Shown here: positions 17,120-25,784 of the stretch, one piece after another
Layout of the letters: each line of letters begins with the position of its first letter
How positions within the stretch are numbered: position 1 is the stretch's first letter
Source: Gemmataceae bacterium
GTDB lineage: Bacteria > Planctomycetota > Planctomycetia > Gemmatales > Gemmataceae
Assembly (NCBI GenBank): GCA_009691845.1
Contig: SIAJ01000011.1
Coordinates: 36,332 to 100,331, forward strand
Direction: 5' to 3'
DNA: 64,000 bases
Program-made: the position numbers and the translations under genes
The notes under the pieces: generated by a model
Database searches by the model: none
Told to the model about the DNA's origin: nothing
The model's input: only the letters and a program-made list of their open reading frames with translations

Positions 17120-18571
17120 TTACTTCCCGCCCCGAAGCGTAAACGGAAACTGCTTCTTCGGCTTCGGGGCATCTTCTTCTTCGATCTCGGCAGCCGCCGC
17201 ACGGGCGGCCATCTCCCCCTTGGCCGCTTCGGTTTCTGCCTTCTGCTTCGCCACTTCCAGGGCTTTCATTGACAGCGACATTCGCCGAGCTTCCTTGTCG
17301 ATCGAGAGAATCTGTACTTCGACTTCCTTGCCTTCCGAAACGCGATCGCGAATGCGGCTGCCTCGGCCTAAAACCATCTCGCTTACGTGAATCAGCCCCT
17401 CGACGCCCGGCTCGACCTCGGCAAAAGCTCCGAATTCTTGAATACGTGTGACTTTCACCTTGGCCTGCGAACCAACCGGGAATCTCGTGCCAAGTGTGTC
17501 CCACGGGCTGGCCATCAGATCCTTCAAGCTCAGCGAAAGCTTGCGAGCGGCTCGGTCGATCCGCTTCACCTTTACCTCGACTTGCTGGCCGAGGCTCACG
17601 ACTTCGCTCGGCGTGCCGATCCGGCCCCATGACAGTTCCGAAACGGGCAACAGGCCATCGGCCCCGCCGAGATCGACGAAGGCTCCGAATGGCTGAATAC
17701 CGCGCACGGTTCCCTTGAGAACCTGGCCTTCCTCGACCGTTTCCCAGAACTTCTCACGGAGTATCTCACGCTCTTTTTCCAACAGGGCCTTGCGGCTTAC
17801 CACCAAGTTCCGCTCGGCAGGCTGGACCTCCGCGACCATGCAAATGAGCTTCTGGTTAAGGAACTGCTCGACGTTTTCAACGCGATAGATGTCGAGCTGG
17901 CTGATCGGAAGGAAGCCGCGGATGCCGTTGACCTCAACGGAAAGGCCTCCCTTGTTCGTACCGGTGACGCGAGCTTCAACCGTCTGGCCAATTTTTACGC
18001 TCGACCAGTCCACATGCTGGGCGGAGCCTTCACGTGCGAGTTTGAGAACGCCATTGGCGGAATCGTAGCCCTCGACGATGAACTCAACCTCGTCGCCGAT
18101 CTGCGGCGGTTTGTCGAACTGCAGCATTGGCATGAAGCCCTGGCTGCGACCGCCAGGAACGTCGATGAACACGTCCTGGCCGTGAATACTGATCACGCGG
18201 CCCTTCTTCTTGGTGCCGGGTTCTTTCGGTGTCTGGAACGCCTTGATCGCCTGCTGCTTCGCGGCCTCCGCGTCACCCTGAATCTCGGTCTCGAACCCGG
18301 ACATGGCGGCCGCGAGATCGGCCTCGATGTCCTTGTCAAGATCGTTCAACCTCATGTTCACCACGAGTGAGGTGAAGTCGAGATTCGGCCGATCCTGCTT
18401 CGGGCGATCGCCTCGAAACGGCTTCTTCCCTTTGGGCGGCGGGCCTTGGGGCTTGGCGACAACAACCGGGGCAGCGGAGGCAGGGGCCGGTGTCGATCCC
18501 GCTGTGGCAGGCGCGGGATCGATGCTTGCGGGCGTCGGAAGGGGTTCGGTGGTTGCGTTCGATTCACTCAT
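17120..18571 (-). CDS. rpsA: 30S ribosomal protein S1
   Basis: A 483-residue protein with four S1 RNA-binding domains. Their central motifs are GRVISIHGQDVFIDVPGG, GTNKGGLSVEVNGIRGFLP, GIQPFGAFVDLGGADGLLP and IQEFGAFAEVEPGVEGLIH. S1 binds mRNA on the small ribosomal subunit and helps initiate translation. Four domains instead of the six in E. coli is common outside proteobacteria. The N-terminal 80 residues are Pro/Ala/Lys-rich and low-complexity. The C-terminus is charged. S1 is followed on the minus strand only by the convergent DUF1080 gene. Confidence 0.9.
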   Translation of the reverse strand: MSESNATTEPLPTPASIDPAPATAGSTPAPASAAPVVVAKPQGPPPKGKKPFRGDRPKQDRPNLDFTSLVVNMRLNDLDKDIEADLAAAMSGFETEIQGDAEAAKQQAIKAFQTPKEPGTKKKGRVISIHGQDVFIDVPGGRSQGFMPMLQFDKPPQIGDEVEFIVEGYDSANGVLKLAREGSAQHVDWSSVKIGQTVEARVTGTNKGGLSVEVNGIRGFLPISQLDIYRVENVEQFLNQKLICMVAEVQPAERNLVVSRKALLEKEREILREKFWETVEEGQVLKGTVRGIQPFGAFVDLGGADGLLPVSELSWGRIGTPSEVVSLGQQVEVKVKRIDRAARKLSLSLKDLMASPWDTLGTRFPVGSQAKVKVTRIQEFGAFAEVEPGVEGLIHVSEMVLGRGSRIRDRVSEGKEVEVQILSIDKEARRMSLSMKALEVAKQKAETEAAKGEMAARAAAAEIEEEDAPKPKKQFPFTLRGGK

Positions 18572-18631
18572 GTTTCAACTCATTCATGACGAGCAGAGCA
18601 CCGCCAAGGGGCCTGATGTTGTCAGCATCGG

Positions 18632-18645
18632 GCACCTTTCGGTGC
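18632..18645. terminator. short stem-loop after the second DUF1080 gene
   Basis: GCACC (18632-18636) and GGTGC (18641-18645) flank a TTTC loop, between the minus-strand DUF1080 stop and the rpsA start. It is short and lacks a T-run; possible terminator. Confidence 0.35.
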
Positions 18646-18659
18646 TCCGCTCGCAGTGG

Positions 18660-19334
18660 TCATTTGGTGATGGGCTTTATTCGTACGTTCCTAAACTCGG
18701 CCTGCTTGCTATGCGATTGCAGGCACACATATCCACTCAACGGCTTGCTCTTCAGCTTTTCGTCCTTCGATTGATCAAAGTCCAGCGAGTCGGTCCCGTT
18801 GAAGTTGATGCGGATGTTCGGGCCTTTGCACTCAATCTCAATCGTGTTCCATTCCGGGGCTGGCTTGTGGGCAGTCTTGGTGGGAGACACATAGCGATAA
18901 AGCGATCCGGTCGTGTGAACAGTCGGCTTGGCATCGGCGTCGTCAAGCAACTGCACTTCGTAGCTGAAGAACGATGGCCGGGTATCCGTCGATTTCTTTG
19001 GGTCGAACACGCGAGTGCGAATTCCGATGCCGCTGTTGGATCCCTTTTCCTTCATCAATCTGTACTCGACGTGGAAAACAAAATCCTTGAATTCCTTGTC
19101 GTAACGCAGGAAGCCGAACCCATTTCCGGTCGTGCGGATGAGACCGTCGTTCACACTCCAGAGCGGCTTCATTTTGTTGGCGTCGGCTTTGTCCTTGAAC
19201 TCGGTCGGGCCGTCGATGACCCAGCCATCGAGGTTCTTGCCGTTGAATAGTTCGATCCAGCCATCCTTCTCGGCGGCAGGAAGCGAACACGCTACAACAA
19301 CGACAATCGCGAGAGCCAAGACTGGGCGGAACAT
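18660..19334 (-). CDS. exported DUF1080 protein (second copy)
   Basis: A 224-residue protein with a signal peptide (FRPVLALAIVVVVACSLPA after the start Met) and a DUF1080 fold: WIELFNGKNLDGWVIDG, LWSVNDGLIRTTG, GSNSGIGIRTRV and PEWNTIEIECKG. It is a paralogue of the copy at 16339 but clearly diverged and on the other strand. It probably acts outside the cytoplasm on carbohydrate; activity inferred from the family only. Confidence 0.9.
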   Translation of the reverse strand: MFRPVLALAIVVVVACSLPAAEKDGWIELFNGKNLDGWVIDGPTEFKDKADANKMKPLWSVNDGLIRTTGNGFGFLRYDKEFKDFVFHVEYRLMKEKGSNSGIGIRTRVFDPKKSTDTRPSFFSYEVQLLDDADAKPTVHTTGSLYRYVSPTKTAHKPAPEWNTIEIECKGPNIRINFNGTDSLDFDQSKDEKLKSKPLSGYVCLQSHSKQAEFRNVRIKPITK

Positions 19335-19395
19335 CGCGTCAACTCCGATAAGGTCGGTTCAGGTAAAGTAGCGGTTTCCTCGAAGGATTCAACCA

Positions 19396-20016
19396 ATGCG
19401 ACTGCTCCTCTTCAGCGACCTGCACTGCAACATCGCGGCCACGCAAGAACTCGTGGACCGTGGCCAGCAAGTCGATGTCGCGATCGGCGCAGGGGATTTC
19501 GGGCAGGTTCGTCGCCGCGCCGGTGTCTGCATCGACATTCTCAAGGTAATGCCTTGTCCCACGATCATCGTGCCGGGAAACAATGAGTCCCTGGCCGAGT
19601 TAGTCGAAGCCTGCCGTGGCTGGGAGAATGTGCACATCCTGCACGGGACTGGCGTCTTGATCGCTGGCGTGAACTTCTTCGGCCTCGGCGGCGGCGTACC
19701 CGTCACCCCATTCGGCTCGTGGAGTTGGGATTTCAGCGAGGAAGAGGCCCATGACTTGCTTGGGGATTTCCCCGAAGCAGGAGTCCTGGTCTCGCATTCG
19801 CCGCCGAAGGGCTGCCTGGATGTGGATTCGAACGGCACAAGCCGCGGGAGCACGACCGTTCGCGATCTCATCTTCGCCAAGAGGCCAGCCCTTGTCGTGT
19901 GCGGTCACATCCACGCCTGCTGGGGCCGTAGCGAGCAAGTTGCAGAATCCACCGTGATTAATGCGGGACCTGCTGGGATTATCTTTGAGTTCCCACGTCG
20001 CCTGGGCACAAGCTAG
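19396..20016 (+). CDS. YfcE/MJ0936-like metallophosphoesterase
   Basis: A 206-residue calcineurin-like phosphoesterase. Two-metal site pieces visible: FSDLHCN (D-x-H), GAGDFG (GD), PGNNES (usually GNHE; here the His is Asn), VLVSHSPP and VCGHIHACWG (GHxH). Likely a phosphodiesterase on nucleotides or a related substrate. The Asn for His change in the GNHE motif may alter catalysis but occurs in subgroups. GAAGGA lies upstream of the ATG. Confidence 0.88.
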   Translation: MRLLLFSDLHCNIAATQELVDRGQQVDVAIGAGDFGQVRRRAGVCIDILKVMPCPTIIVPGNNESLAELVEACRGWENVHILHGTGVLIAGVNFFGLGGGVPVTPFGSWSWDFSEEEAHDLLGDFPEAGVLVSHSPPKGCLDVDSNGTSRGSTTVRDLIFAKRPALVVCGHIHACWGRSEQVAESTVINAGPAGIIFEFPRRLGTS

Positions 20017-20038
20017 GATGCTTCGGGAAGCCCTCTCA

Positions 20039-20117
20039 CAGCGTCCCTTCTCTGACGCTTCAGGCTCGGGCAGCGTCCCTTCTCTGAAGGGGTGGCATAG
20101 TGGAACCTGAAGTGTCA
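20039..20117. repeat. direct plus inverted repeat element
   Basis: A 17-base direct repeat (CAGCGTCCCTTCTCTGA) occurs at 20039-20055 and 20071-20087. Overlapping it, an inverted pair 20053-20067 / 20103-20117 matches at 13 of 15 bases (TGACGCTTCAGGCTC type). The inverted arm belongs to the same family as those at 31995 and 54462. Confidence 0.75.
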
Positions 20118-20147
20118 GCGAAGGCAATTTTCGGAACACCCTGCCGC

Positions 20148-20176
20148 TAAACAATCGAGCATCCGTCTCGTACAAT
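20148..20176 (+). promoter_or_regulatory. candidate promoter of the aldolase gene
   Basis: TAAACA (20148-20153), 17-base spacer, TACAAT (20171-20176). The -10 matches the consensus at five of six bases. The start ATG is 38 bases downstream. Confidence 0.45.
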
Positions 20177-20213
20177 AAATTTGATTTCTGTCACGCCATT
20201 TAGGGAGTTTGCG

Positions 20214-21254
20214 ATGCCATTGGTTCCGATGCGGCTTCTTCTCGATCATGCCGCTGCCAATAACTACGGAATAGCCGCGTTCAACGTCAATAATATGGAG
20301 CAGATCCAGGCCATCATGGAGGCCGCCAAGGAGATCGACGCACCGGTAATCGTTCAAGCCAGCCGAGGGGCTCGCAGCTATTCGCAGGATGCCTATCTTC
20401 GACATCTTATGCTCGCGGCGGCGGAACTTTATCCGCACATTCCGATCGTCATGCATCAAGATCACGGCAACAGCCCGGCCACGTGTAAGAGTGCGATCGA
20501 GCAGAACTTCACAAGCGTCATGATGGACGGCTCATTGAAGGAAGACGGCAAGTCGCCGGCCGATTACGAGTACAACGTGCAAGTCACCAAGGCCGTCGTC
20601 GACTTGGCCCATCCGCAAGGGATCTCTGTCGAAGGTGAACTCGGCTGCTTGGGTTCGCTCGAAAGCGGCATGGGCGAAAAGGAAGACGGCCACGGGGCCG
20701 AGGGGGTTCTGGACCACAGCCAACTCCTGACCGATCCGGCCGAGGCCGAGGACTTTGTTCGCAGGACGAAGGTCGATGCCCTTGCCGTCGCGATTGGCAC
20801 GAGCCACGGAGCCTACAAATTCACGCGTAAGCCGGACGGCAATGTGCTGGCCATGGATCGCATCATCGAAATTCACAGGCGTCTCCCGAACTGCCACATG
20901 GTCATGCACGGTTCGTCCAGCGTGCCGCAAGACATCCAGGACCTCATCAACAAGTTCGGCGGCAAGATGAAGCAAACCTGGGGCGTACCGGTCGAAGAAA
21001 TCCAACTCGGCATCAAACACGGGGTGCGGAAAATCAACGTCGATACGGACAACCGCATGGCAATGACCGCGGCTATCCGGAAGGTGCTCTCAAGCGACCC
21101 AGAAAAATTCGACCCACGCGATTACTTGAAGCCCGCCCGCGACGCGATGCGAGAGATTTGCAAAGCCCGCATGGTGTCCTTCGGGCAATCCGGGCAAGCG
21201 TCGAAGGTTAAGCCGTCGACGTGTAAGGAGTACGCGAAGGTGTACGCCAATTAG
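20214..21254 (+). CDS. fba: class II fructose-bisphosphate aldolase
   Basis: The 346-residue zinc-dependent aldolase interconverts fructose-1,6-bisphosphate with dihydroxyacetone phosphate and glyceraldehyde-3-phosphate in glycolysis and gluconeogenesis. Metal and catalytic pieces: HQDHGN (D83, H84), EGELGCLG, a His in GTSHGAYKF and another in [10 protein letters not shown]. The GHGAEG insertion and length fit the type-B (long-loop) subgroup. ATG 20214, after AGGGAG, is preferred over 20181. It is followed by a strong Rho-independent terminator at 21385, with a possible small RNA in between. Confidence 0.95.
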   Translation: MPLVPMRLLLDHAAANNYGIAAFNVNNMEQIQAIMEAAKEIDAPVIVQASRGARSYSQDAYLRHLMLAAAELYPHIPIVMHQDHGNSPATCKSAIEQNFTSVMMDGSLKEDGKSPADYEYNVQVTKAVVDLAHPQGISVEGELGCLGSLESGMGEKEDGHGAEGVLDHSQLLTDPAEAEDFVRRTKVDALAVAIGTSHGAYKFTRKPDGNVLAMDRIIEIHRRLPNCHMVMHGSSSVPQDIQDLINKFGGKMKQTWGVPVEEIQLGIKHGVRKINVDTDNRMAMTAAIRKVLSSDPEKFDPRDYLKPARDAMREICKARMVSFGQSGQASKVKPSTCKEYAKVYAN

Positions 21255-21292
21255 AGGCTAGCCGGACAGGGTAGGACAGGCGGGCGAGGCTC

Positions 21293-21319
21293 TTGACAAG
21301 CCGCCAATCGCGGCAGAAT
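21293..21319 (+). promoter_or_regulatory. candidate intergenic promoter
   Basis: A perfect TTGACA (21293-21298) is followed after 15 bases by CAGAAT (21314-21319, four of six). The short spacer weakens the case. It lies upstream of a terminator, not directly upstream of a gene. Confidence 0.35.
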
Positions 21320-21325
21320 CAGGCT

Positions 21326-21432
21326 CGGCGGGAGCCTCGAACTCCCGAAACCCAACTTTCCGGACAGCTTCTAAGACATGAGACCCCAGATACCCAAACG
21401 GTACACTTGGTTGTCTGGGTATCTGGGTTTTT
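21326..21432 (+). ncRNA. candidate small RNA or attenuated leader
   Basis: The interval between a TTGACA promoter candidate and a Rho-independent terminator could form a transcript of about 107 bases. Near its 5' end, CGGGAG (21329-21334) and CTCCCG (21342-21347) form a hairpin. A competing pairing, GGCTC (21322-21326) with GAGCC (21332-21336), would exclude the first. No ORF is evident. It may equally be just the aldolase 3' region. Confidence 0.3.
21385..21432 (+). terminator. Rho-independent terminator
   Basis: A perfect 12-base stem (CCCAGATACCCA 21385-21396 with its complement 21416-21427), 19-base loop and TTTTT directly after (21428-21432). It is the clearest intrinsic terminator in the window, downstream of the aldolase gene. 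Confidence 0.85.
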
Positions 21433-21531
21433 CTGCTGACTGGCGTTGAATCTTCATTTCCCCTGAACCTTCTGCCAAGTACGTGCCGATCATACCGATT
21501 GTGGCGACTGTACGCTCGATCGGAAGCACCT

Positions 21532-22263
21532 ATGCGCTGTAGCCGTTGGTTGTTGCTGCTCGTCGTTTCTGCCTTCATCGGCGGTTCGGCTGGCTGCGGC
21601 ACGGTTGCTCAGGGCATCTCGCCGTTGCCGGACCGCTATCCCGTGGGCGATGGTGCTCGGGCCGCCCGTCTTTGTCATCCCGTCGAATTGCCTCGCGAAT
21701 TGAACAAGAGCACGCTGGCCGACTATCGTGTCGAGCCGGGCGATGGCTTGCTCGTACTCACTTCTGATCTGGAATCGAAAGTTCGCCTGCCAGCCGATCA
21801 GACGGTGATCGCCGATGGCACGATCGATCTGGGTAAGTACGGCACGCTGCATGTGGCCGGCCGGTCAATTCCGGAGATCGAGTTGGCAGTGAAAGCGGCC
21901 GTCGTGAAAGTCGAGAAGGACGATCCAGGCTTCACCGATGTTCGTCTCGTTAATCGTTCCTCGAAGGTTTATTACGTGCTGGGTGAAGTGACTTCGCCCG
22001 GAAAATTTCCGCTGGCCGGGAATGAAACCGTACTCGATGGCATCATGGCCGCCGGCGGCATGACCGACCGTTCGAGCTGGAGGGAAGTGATCCTGGTACG
22101 CCCCACGAACGACGGCACAGGGCAGGTGATGAAAGTGAACTACGGGGCCATCGTCCGCAGCGGCACGGCTGGCACGAACTATCAGCTATCGCCGGGCGAT
22201 CGTATCTATGTTGGCTCGCGGAACATTATCGACTTGATTTTCAGCTTCGATCGGTTTGAGTAG
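21532..22263 (+). CDS. Wza-like polysaccharide export lipoprotein
   Basis: A 243-residue outer-membrane lipoprotein. The signal has a lipobox ending GGSAGC. A polysaccharide-export domain follows (DYRVEPGDGLLVLT ... IDLGKYGTLHVAGRSIPEIE), then one SLBB beta-grasp domain (VYYVLGEVTSPGKFPLAGNE to GDRIYVGSRNI). Such proteins form the outer part of capsule/exopolysaccharide export channels. No other capsule genes are adjacent. I start at ATG 21532, where the signal begins. Its last 23 bases overlap the end of queD on the other strand. Confidence 0.85.
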   Translation: MRCSRWLLLLVVSAFIGGSAGCGTVAQGISPLPDRYPVGDGARAARLCHPVELPRELNKSTLADYRVEPGDGLLVLTSDLESKVRLPADQTVIADGTIDLGKYGTLHVAGRSIPEIELAVKAAVVKVEKDDPGFTDVRLVNRSSKVYYVLGEVTSPGKFPLAGNETVLDGIMAAGGMTDRSSWREVILVRPTNDGTGQVMKVNYGAIVRSGTAGTNYQLSPGDRIYVGSRNIIDLIFSFDRFE

Positions 22264-22660
22264 GACGATACGTCGCATACGAATAAGGCGTCTCCCACAG
22301 CGTCACTTCCACCACCGGCAAGCCTCGACCCTGTACGTACTCAAAGATGAACTTGGCCAGGTTCTCCGTGGTAGGCGTGGCTTCCATCGGCAACACTTTT
22401 TCGCCTGCTGATTGCAAAGCCTTTACTAACGGGTCATTCTTGTGCAGCAGCAGGGTATGATCGAGCGTCTCGTCGATCCAGCGACCGACAACTCGTTTGA
22501 TTTCGACAAAATCGACGATCATACCGAGGCGATCGAGCGACTCGCCTTCAAGCGTGATGCAGGCCTTGCTGTTGTGGCCGTGGATATTGCGGCACTTGCC
22601 GTCGTAGTCCATGAGACGGTGGCCGAAACAAAACTCGAATTCTCGTGTAACGCGGAACAT
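22241..22660 (-). CDS. queD: 6-carboxytetrahydropterin synthase
   Basis: QueD/PTPS family, 139 residues, normal length. It converts dihydroneopterin triphosphate (the FolE product) towards 6-carboxytetrahydropterin for queuosine. Seen in sequence: FGHRLMDYDGKCRNIHGHN with zinc His residues and the catalytic Cys, PTTENLAKFIFEYV, and a final LWETPYSYATY with the conserved Glu. ATG 22660 or 22666 is possible. The gene overlaps the Wza-like gene tail-to-tail and lies head-to-head with the ABC ATPase only 17-23 bases away. No other queuosine genes are in the window. Confidence 0.9.
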   Translation of the reverse strand: MFRVTREFEFCFGHRLMDYDGKCRNIHGHNSKACITLEGESLDRLGMIVDFVEIKRVVGRWIDETLDHTLLLHKNDPLVKALQSAGEKVLPMEATPTTENLAKFIFEYVQGRGLPVVEVTLWETPYSYATYRPTQTDRS

Positions 22661-22683
22661 ACGCATATTGTAGAAAATCTGGC

Positions 22684-24186
22684 ATGAGTACTCCCCGGCT
22701 CGAAGCCCAATCCGTCCGCAAGCAGTTTCCTGGCGTTCTCGCCCTGGACGGCGTCTCCATGCAGTTAGCGGCCGGCGAGGTTCTTGCGATCGTCGGCGAG
22801 AATGGGGCCGGCAAATCCACGCTGATGAAAATCCTCGGGGGACTCTACTCGCCAGATGCGGGAGAGATTCGCCTCGAAGGCCAGCCAGTTCGATTCGGCA
22901 ACGTGAACGACGCGATGAATGCGGGCATTAGCCTCATCCATCAAGAACTGAATCTGGCGGAAAATCTCTCGGTCGCGGCGAACATTTTCCTTGGCCGCGA
23001 ACGACTCGCGGGACGACTTTGGCTACGCGAACGACCAATGACCAGCGAGGCAAGGAAGTTACTGAAACGAGTCGGCCTCCCTGACGCGCTGGTACACACG
23101 ACTGTCGGTCACCTCGCTCCGGGTCAGAAGCAACTCGTCGAGATTGCTCGGGCCCTGTCGCTCAACGCTCGCGTTATCATCATGGATGAACCAACGTCGA
23201 GCCTGACGCAGACGGAAACGGATCGGCTGTATCAAGTGATCGACGACCTGCGGGCCAGCGGCGTGTCGATCATTTACATCTCGCATCGGCTAGCCGAGGT
23301 AAAACGCTGCGCCGACCGCGTGACCGTGCTTCGGGATGGCCGCAATGCCGGCGAGTTGGCGAAGAGTGAAATTAGCCACGATGCGATCGTTCGCCTGATG
23401 GTCGGCCGGGATTTGAAGAGCTTTTATCCTCGAAGCGGGCGCGTGGCTCGCGATGGGCCGCCGACTCTCGAACTGAAGAACGTAACCTTCGCAGGTGGCC
23501 CGACTCAGCCGATCTCGTTTTCGATGTGTGCCGGCGAAATCGTCGGGATGGCGGGCCTGGTGGGGGCAGGGCGAACGGAACTCGCGGAAGCGATGTTCGG
23601 CATACGGGCGATCACCGGAGGTGAGGTCTTCATTGACAGTAAGGCCGTGAAGATTCAGCATTCCTCGGATGCAGTTGAAGCAGGCTTGTCGATGGCCCCG
23701 GAAGATCGGCGACTCAATGGCCTGGTGCTTGAGAAGAGCGTGCAGTTCAATCTCAGCCTGCCCAATCTGGATCGACTCAGCACGAACGGTATCGTATCGA
23801 GGCGGAAGGAACTCGCGTCCAGCAACGATTTGTGCGAGCGATTACGCGTGAAAACGCCGAGCGTCCATCAGGTTGTCGGCCTGCTCTCGGGTGGAAACCA
23901 ACAGAAGGTCGTTCTCGGCAAATGGCTGGCACGGACACCACGCGTTCTCATTCTGGATGAACCCACGCGTGGCGTCGATGTCGGAGCAAGAAGTGAAATC
24001 TACGGCCTCATGGACAAACTTGCGGCCGAGGGCGTGGCCGTCTGGATGATCTCCAGCGACCTGGAAGAAGTTTTGGGCATGAGCGACCGCGTGCTGGTTC
24101 TGCATGAAGGAAAGTTGGCCGGAGAACTGAATCGCGATGAGCTATCCGAGGAAGCCGTCATGCGTTTGGCGACGGGTGCACTGTAA
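22684..24186 (+). CDS. sugar ABC transporter ATP-binding protein (RbsA/MglA type)
   Basis: A 500-residue protein with two fused ATPase domains. The first has Walker A GENGAGKST (38-46), signature LAPGQKQLVEIA and VIIMDEPTSSL. The second has the weakened P-loop typical of the family (GLVGAGRTELAEAMFG), LSGGNQQKVVLGKWL and ILDEPTRGVDVGARSEIY. This pattern is specific to carbohydrate uptake (CUT2) systems for ribose, galactose, xylose or autoinducer-2. The permease follows 15 bases later; no binding protein follows. Substrate unknown. Confidence 0.92.
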   Translation: MSTPRLEAQSVRKQFPGVLALDGVSMQLAAGEVLAIVGENGAGKSTLMKILGGLYSPDAGEIRLEGQPVRFGNVNDAMNAGISLIHQELNLAENLSVAANIFLGRERLAGRLWLRERPMTSEARKLLKRVGLPDALVHTTVGHLAPGQKQLVEIARALSLNARVIIMDEPTSSLTQTETDRLYQVIDDLRASGVSIIYISHRLAEVKRCADRVTVLRDGRNAGELAKSEISHDAIVRLMVGRDLKSFYPRSGRVARDGPPTLELKNVTFAGGPTQPISFSMCAGEIVGMAGLVGAGRTELAEAMFGIRAITGGEVFIDSKAVKIQHSSDAVEAGLSMAPEDRRLNGLVLEKSVQFNLSLPNLDRLSTNGIVSRRKELASSNDLCERLRVKTPSVHQVVGLLSGGNQQKVVLGKWLARTPRVLILDEPTRGVDVGARSEIYGLMDKLAAEGVAVWMISSDLEEVLGMSDRVLVLHEGKLAGELNRDELSEEAVMRLATGAL

Positions 24187-24201
24187 ACGAAAGAATCACA
24201 C

Positions 24202-25194
24202 ATGCTCCGCATTGCCGGTGTCCTCATCTTGTTGGTAACGTTGTACGTTACACTACGCTTGGCGGACGAGAACGCTTTTGGTTCTCGCAACCTCATCGAC
24301 GTGGCTAATCGCCAGGGGTTCTATGGCGTTCTCACGCTGGGCGTGGCGGTATTGATCGTCACGGGTGCCATCGATCTGTCGATCGGTTCCGTCGCCGGTT
24401 TGGCTGCCATCACGTTCGGTTTGCTCATGGGCGAAGGAGTCCGGCCCATTCCTGCGGCGGGAATCGTTCTTTTGGGAGGAATGCTGGTCGGGCTTGCCCA
24501 CGGCTTGCTGGTTACGCGACTGAAACTTCAGGCCTTTCTCGTGACGCTATGCGGCCTGTTTATCTATCGCGGCATCGCCCGCTACATCAGCAAGCGACCC
24601 GTGGGCCTGTCTGACATTCAGCAAGAAAACCCCTCGATGACGGACTCGATTGACTGGCTTCGCTGGGTGCTGATCGGCAAAGATGAAAACTCGGCGCTGC
24701 TCTTTCCCGCTCAACTCTTCGTGATGATCATGCTCGCAGTGGCCATTGGCTTCATCTTGCACAAGAGCGTCATTGGCCGCTACTGGTACGCGATCGGATA
24801 CAACGAGTCGGCAGCCCGCTATTCCGGCATCGCCACCGATCGCTATCGAGTGTTGGCGTTCGTTATCTCTTCCACGCTCGCCAGTCTCGGTGGAATCTTG
24901 ATGTTGCTCGATGTCCGAACTGCCGACCCCAACACGGCTGGTACGAACTGGGAACTGTTCGCGATCACCGGAGCGGTGCTCGGTGGATGCAGCCTGAAGG
25001 GGGGCGAAGGAACAGCCATCGGCATCTTGCTCGGAGCGGCCGTCTTGCCGTTATTGCAAAACGCGATGAGCTTCGTTGAGATCAATGGCAAGGAAATCCC
25101 GGATTCGGTGATTCCCGTTGTGATTGGGTTGACGTTACTGCTAGGCACGATCGTGGACGAGTTCTTCCGTCGCCGAGCGGCAGTTCGAAAATGA
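24202..25194 (+). CDS. sugar ABC transporter permease (RbsC type)
   Basis: A 330-residue inner-membrane permease of the CUT2 family with eight or more hydrophobic helices. Typical pieces are VLIVTGAIDLSIGSVAGLAA near the N-terminus, the cytoplasmic EAA-like stretch YAIGYNESAARYSGIATDRY and LGGCSLKGGEGTAIGILLGA. It pairs with the ATPase upstream (15-base gap). A periplasmic binding protein would be expected but the next gene is on the other strand. The insert KRPVGLSDIQQENPSMTDSI with the following stretch (about 130-165) is longer than in RbsC. Confidence 0.9.
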   Translation: MLRIAGVLILLVTLYVTLRLADENAFGSRNLIDVANRQGFYGVLTLGVAVLIVTGAIDLSIGSVAGLAAITFGLLMGEGVRPIPAAGIVLLGGMLVGLAHGLLVTRLKLQAFLVTLCGLFIYRGIARYISKRPVGLSDIQQENPSMTDSIDWLRWVLIGKDENSALLFPAQLFVMIMLAVAIGFILHKSVIGRYWYAIGYNESAARYSGIATDRYRVLAFVISSTLASLGGILMLLDVRTADPNTAGTNWELFAITGAVLGGCSLKGGEGTAIGILLGAAVLPLLQNAMSFVEINGKEIPDSVIPVVIGLTLLLGTIVDEFFRRRAAVRK

Positions 25195-25244
25195 TATCGA
25201 CTATGCCTGGAAAACGTGAAGGGCGAAAGAGTTCGAGCTATCTG

Positions 25245-25784
25245 TCATTTCTCAAGTGCACGTAAGTATCCGTTGTAGTACGTGCTTTTCTTCTGCACCT
25301 CTCCCATCGCGTTAAGCGTGGCCATGATTTGAGACCGCGGAACGCGTTGGGCCACGAGGTCGCGCACCCACAGTCGAGTCGCCTCCATGTCCCCGATCCA
25401 CAATGGGGATCGCCCGTGTCCACCACACCGAGCCAGGTAATCGCACATGATTTTATCGGCACCCGGATATCCAGTGCCCGGAAGCATGTCGATCCAAGGC
25501 AATGTTGGCAAATTCGCCGGTTTGAGGGAGTTGACATACTCTTCTCGGAGATTGTAGGCCCGGTGGTCGATCTCTGGATCCGGAAACGGCCCTTGTAGTC
25601 GCTCAAAAACGTCGGCGCGGTGCACCTCTTTCTGAAGCACACGGAAGGCGTTCTCCCGCGTCCGGTAATGTGGCGATCCCATCTGCTGGAGCAGCAAGGC
25701 AATGTCTTGAGCCGCGCCTTCGGCTACCAGAAGGAGTACACCTGCGGAGGAGAGGAGCGATCGGAAATGGAATGAAGTTTTCAT
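25245..25784 (-). CDS. exported HEAT-like protein of unknown function
   Basis: 179 residues with a signal peptide (KTSFHFRSLLSSAGVLLLVA after the start Met). The segment LLLQQMGSPHYRTRENAFRV is a planctomycete-style HEAT start ('lg...y..R..A...L'). The middle has CDYLARCGGHGRS. I start at ATG 25784 rather than 25796 to place Lys at the signal start. It converges on the ABC permease gene with a 50-base gap. No function can be assigned. Confidence 0.65.
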   Translation of the reverse strand: MKTSFHFRSLLSSAGVLLLVAEGAAQDIALLLQQMGSPHYRTRENAFRVLQKEVHRADVFERLQGPFPDPEIDHRAYNLREEYVNSLKPANLPTLPWIDMLPGTGYPGADKIMCDYLARCGGHGRSPLWIGDMEATRLWVRDLVAQRVPRSQIMATLNAMGEVQKKSTYYNGYLRALEK

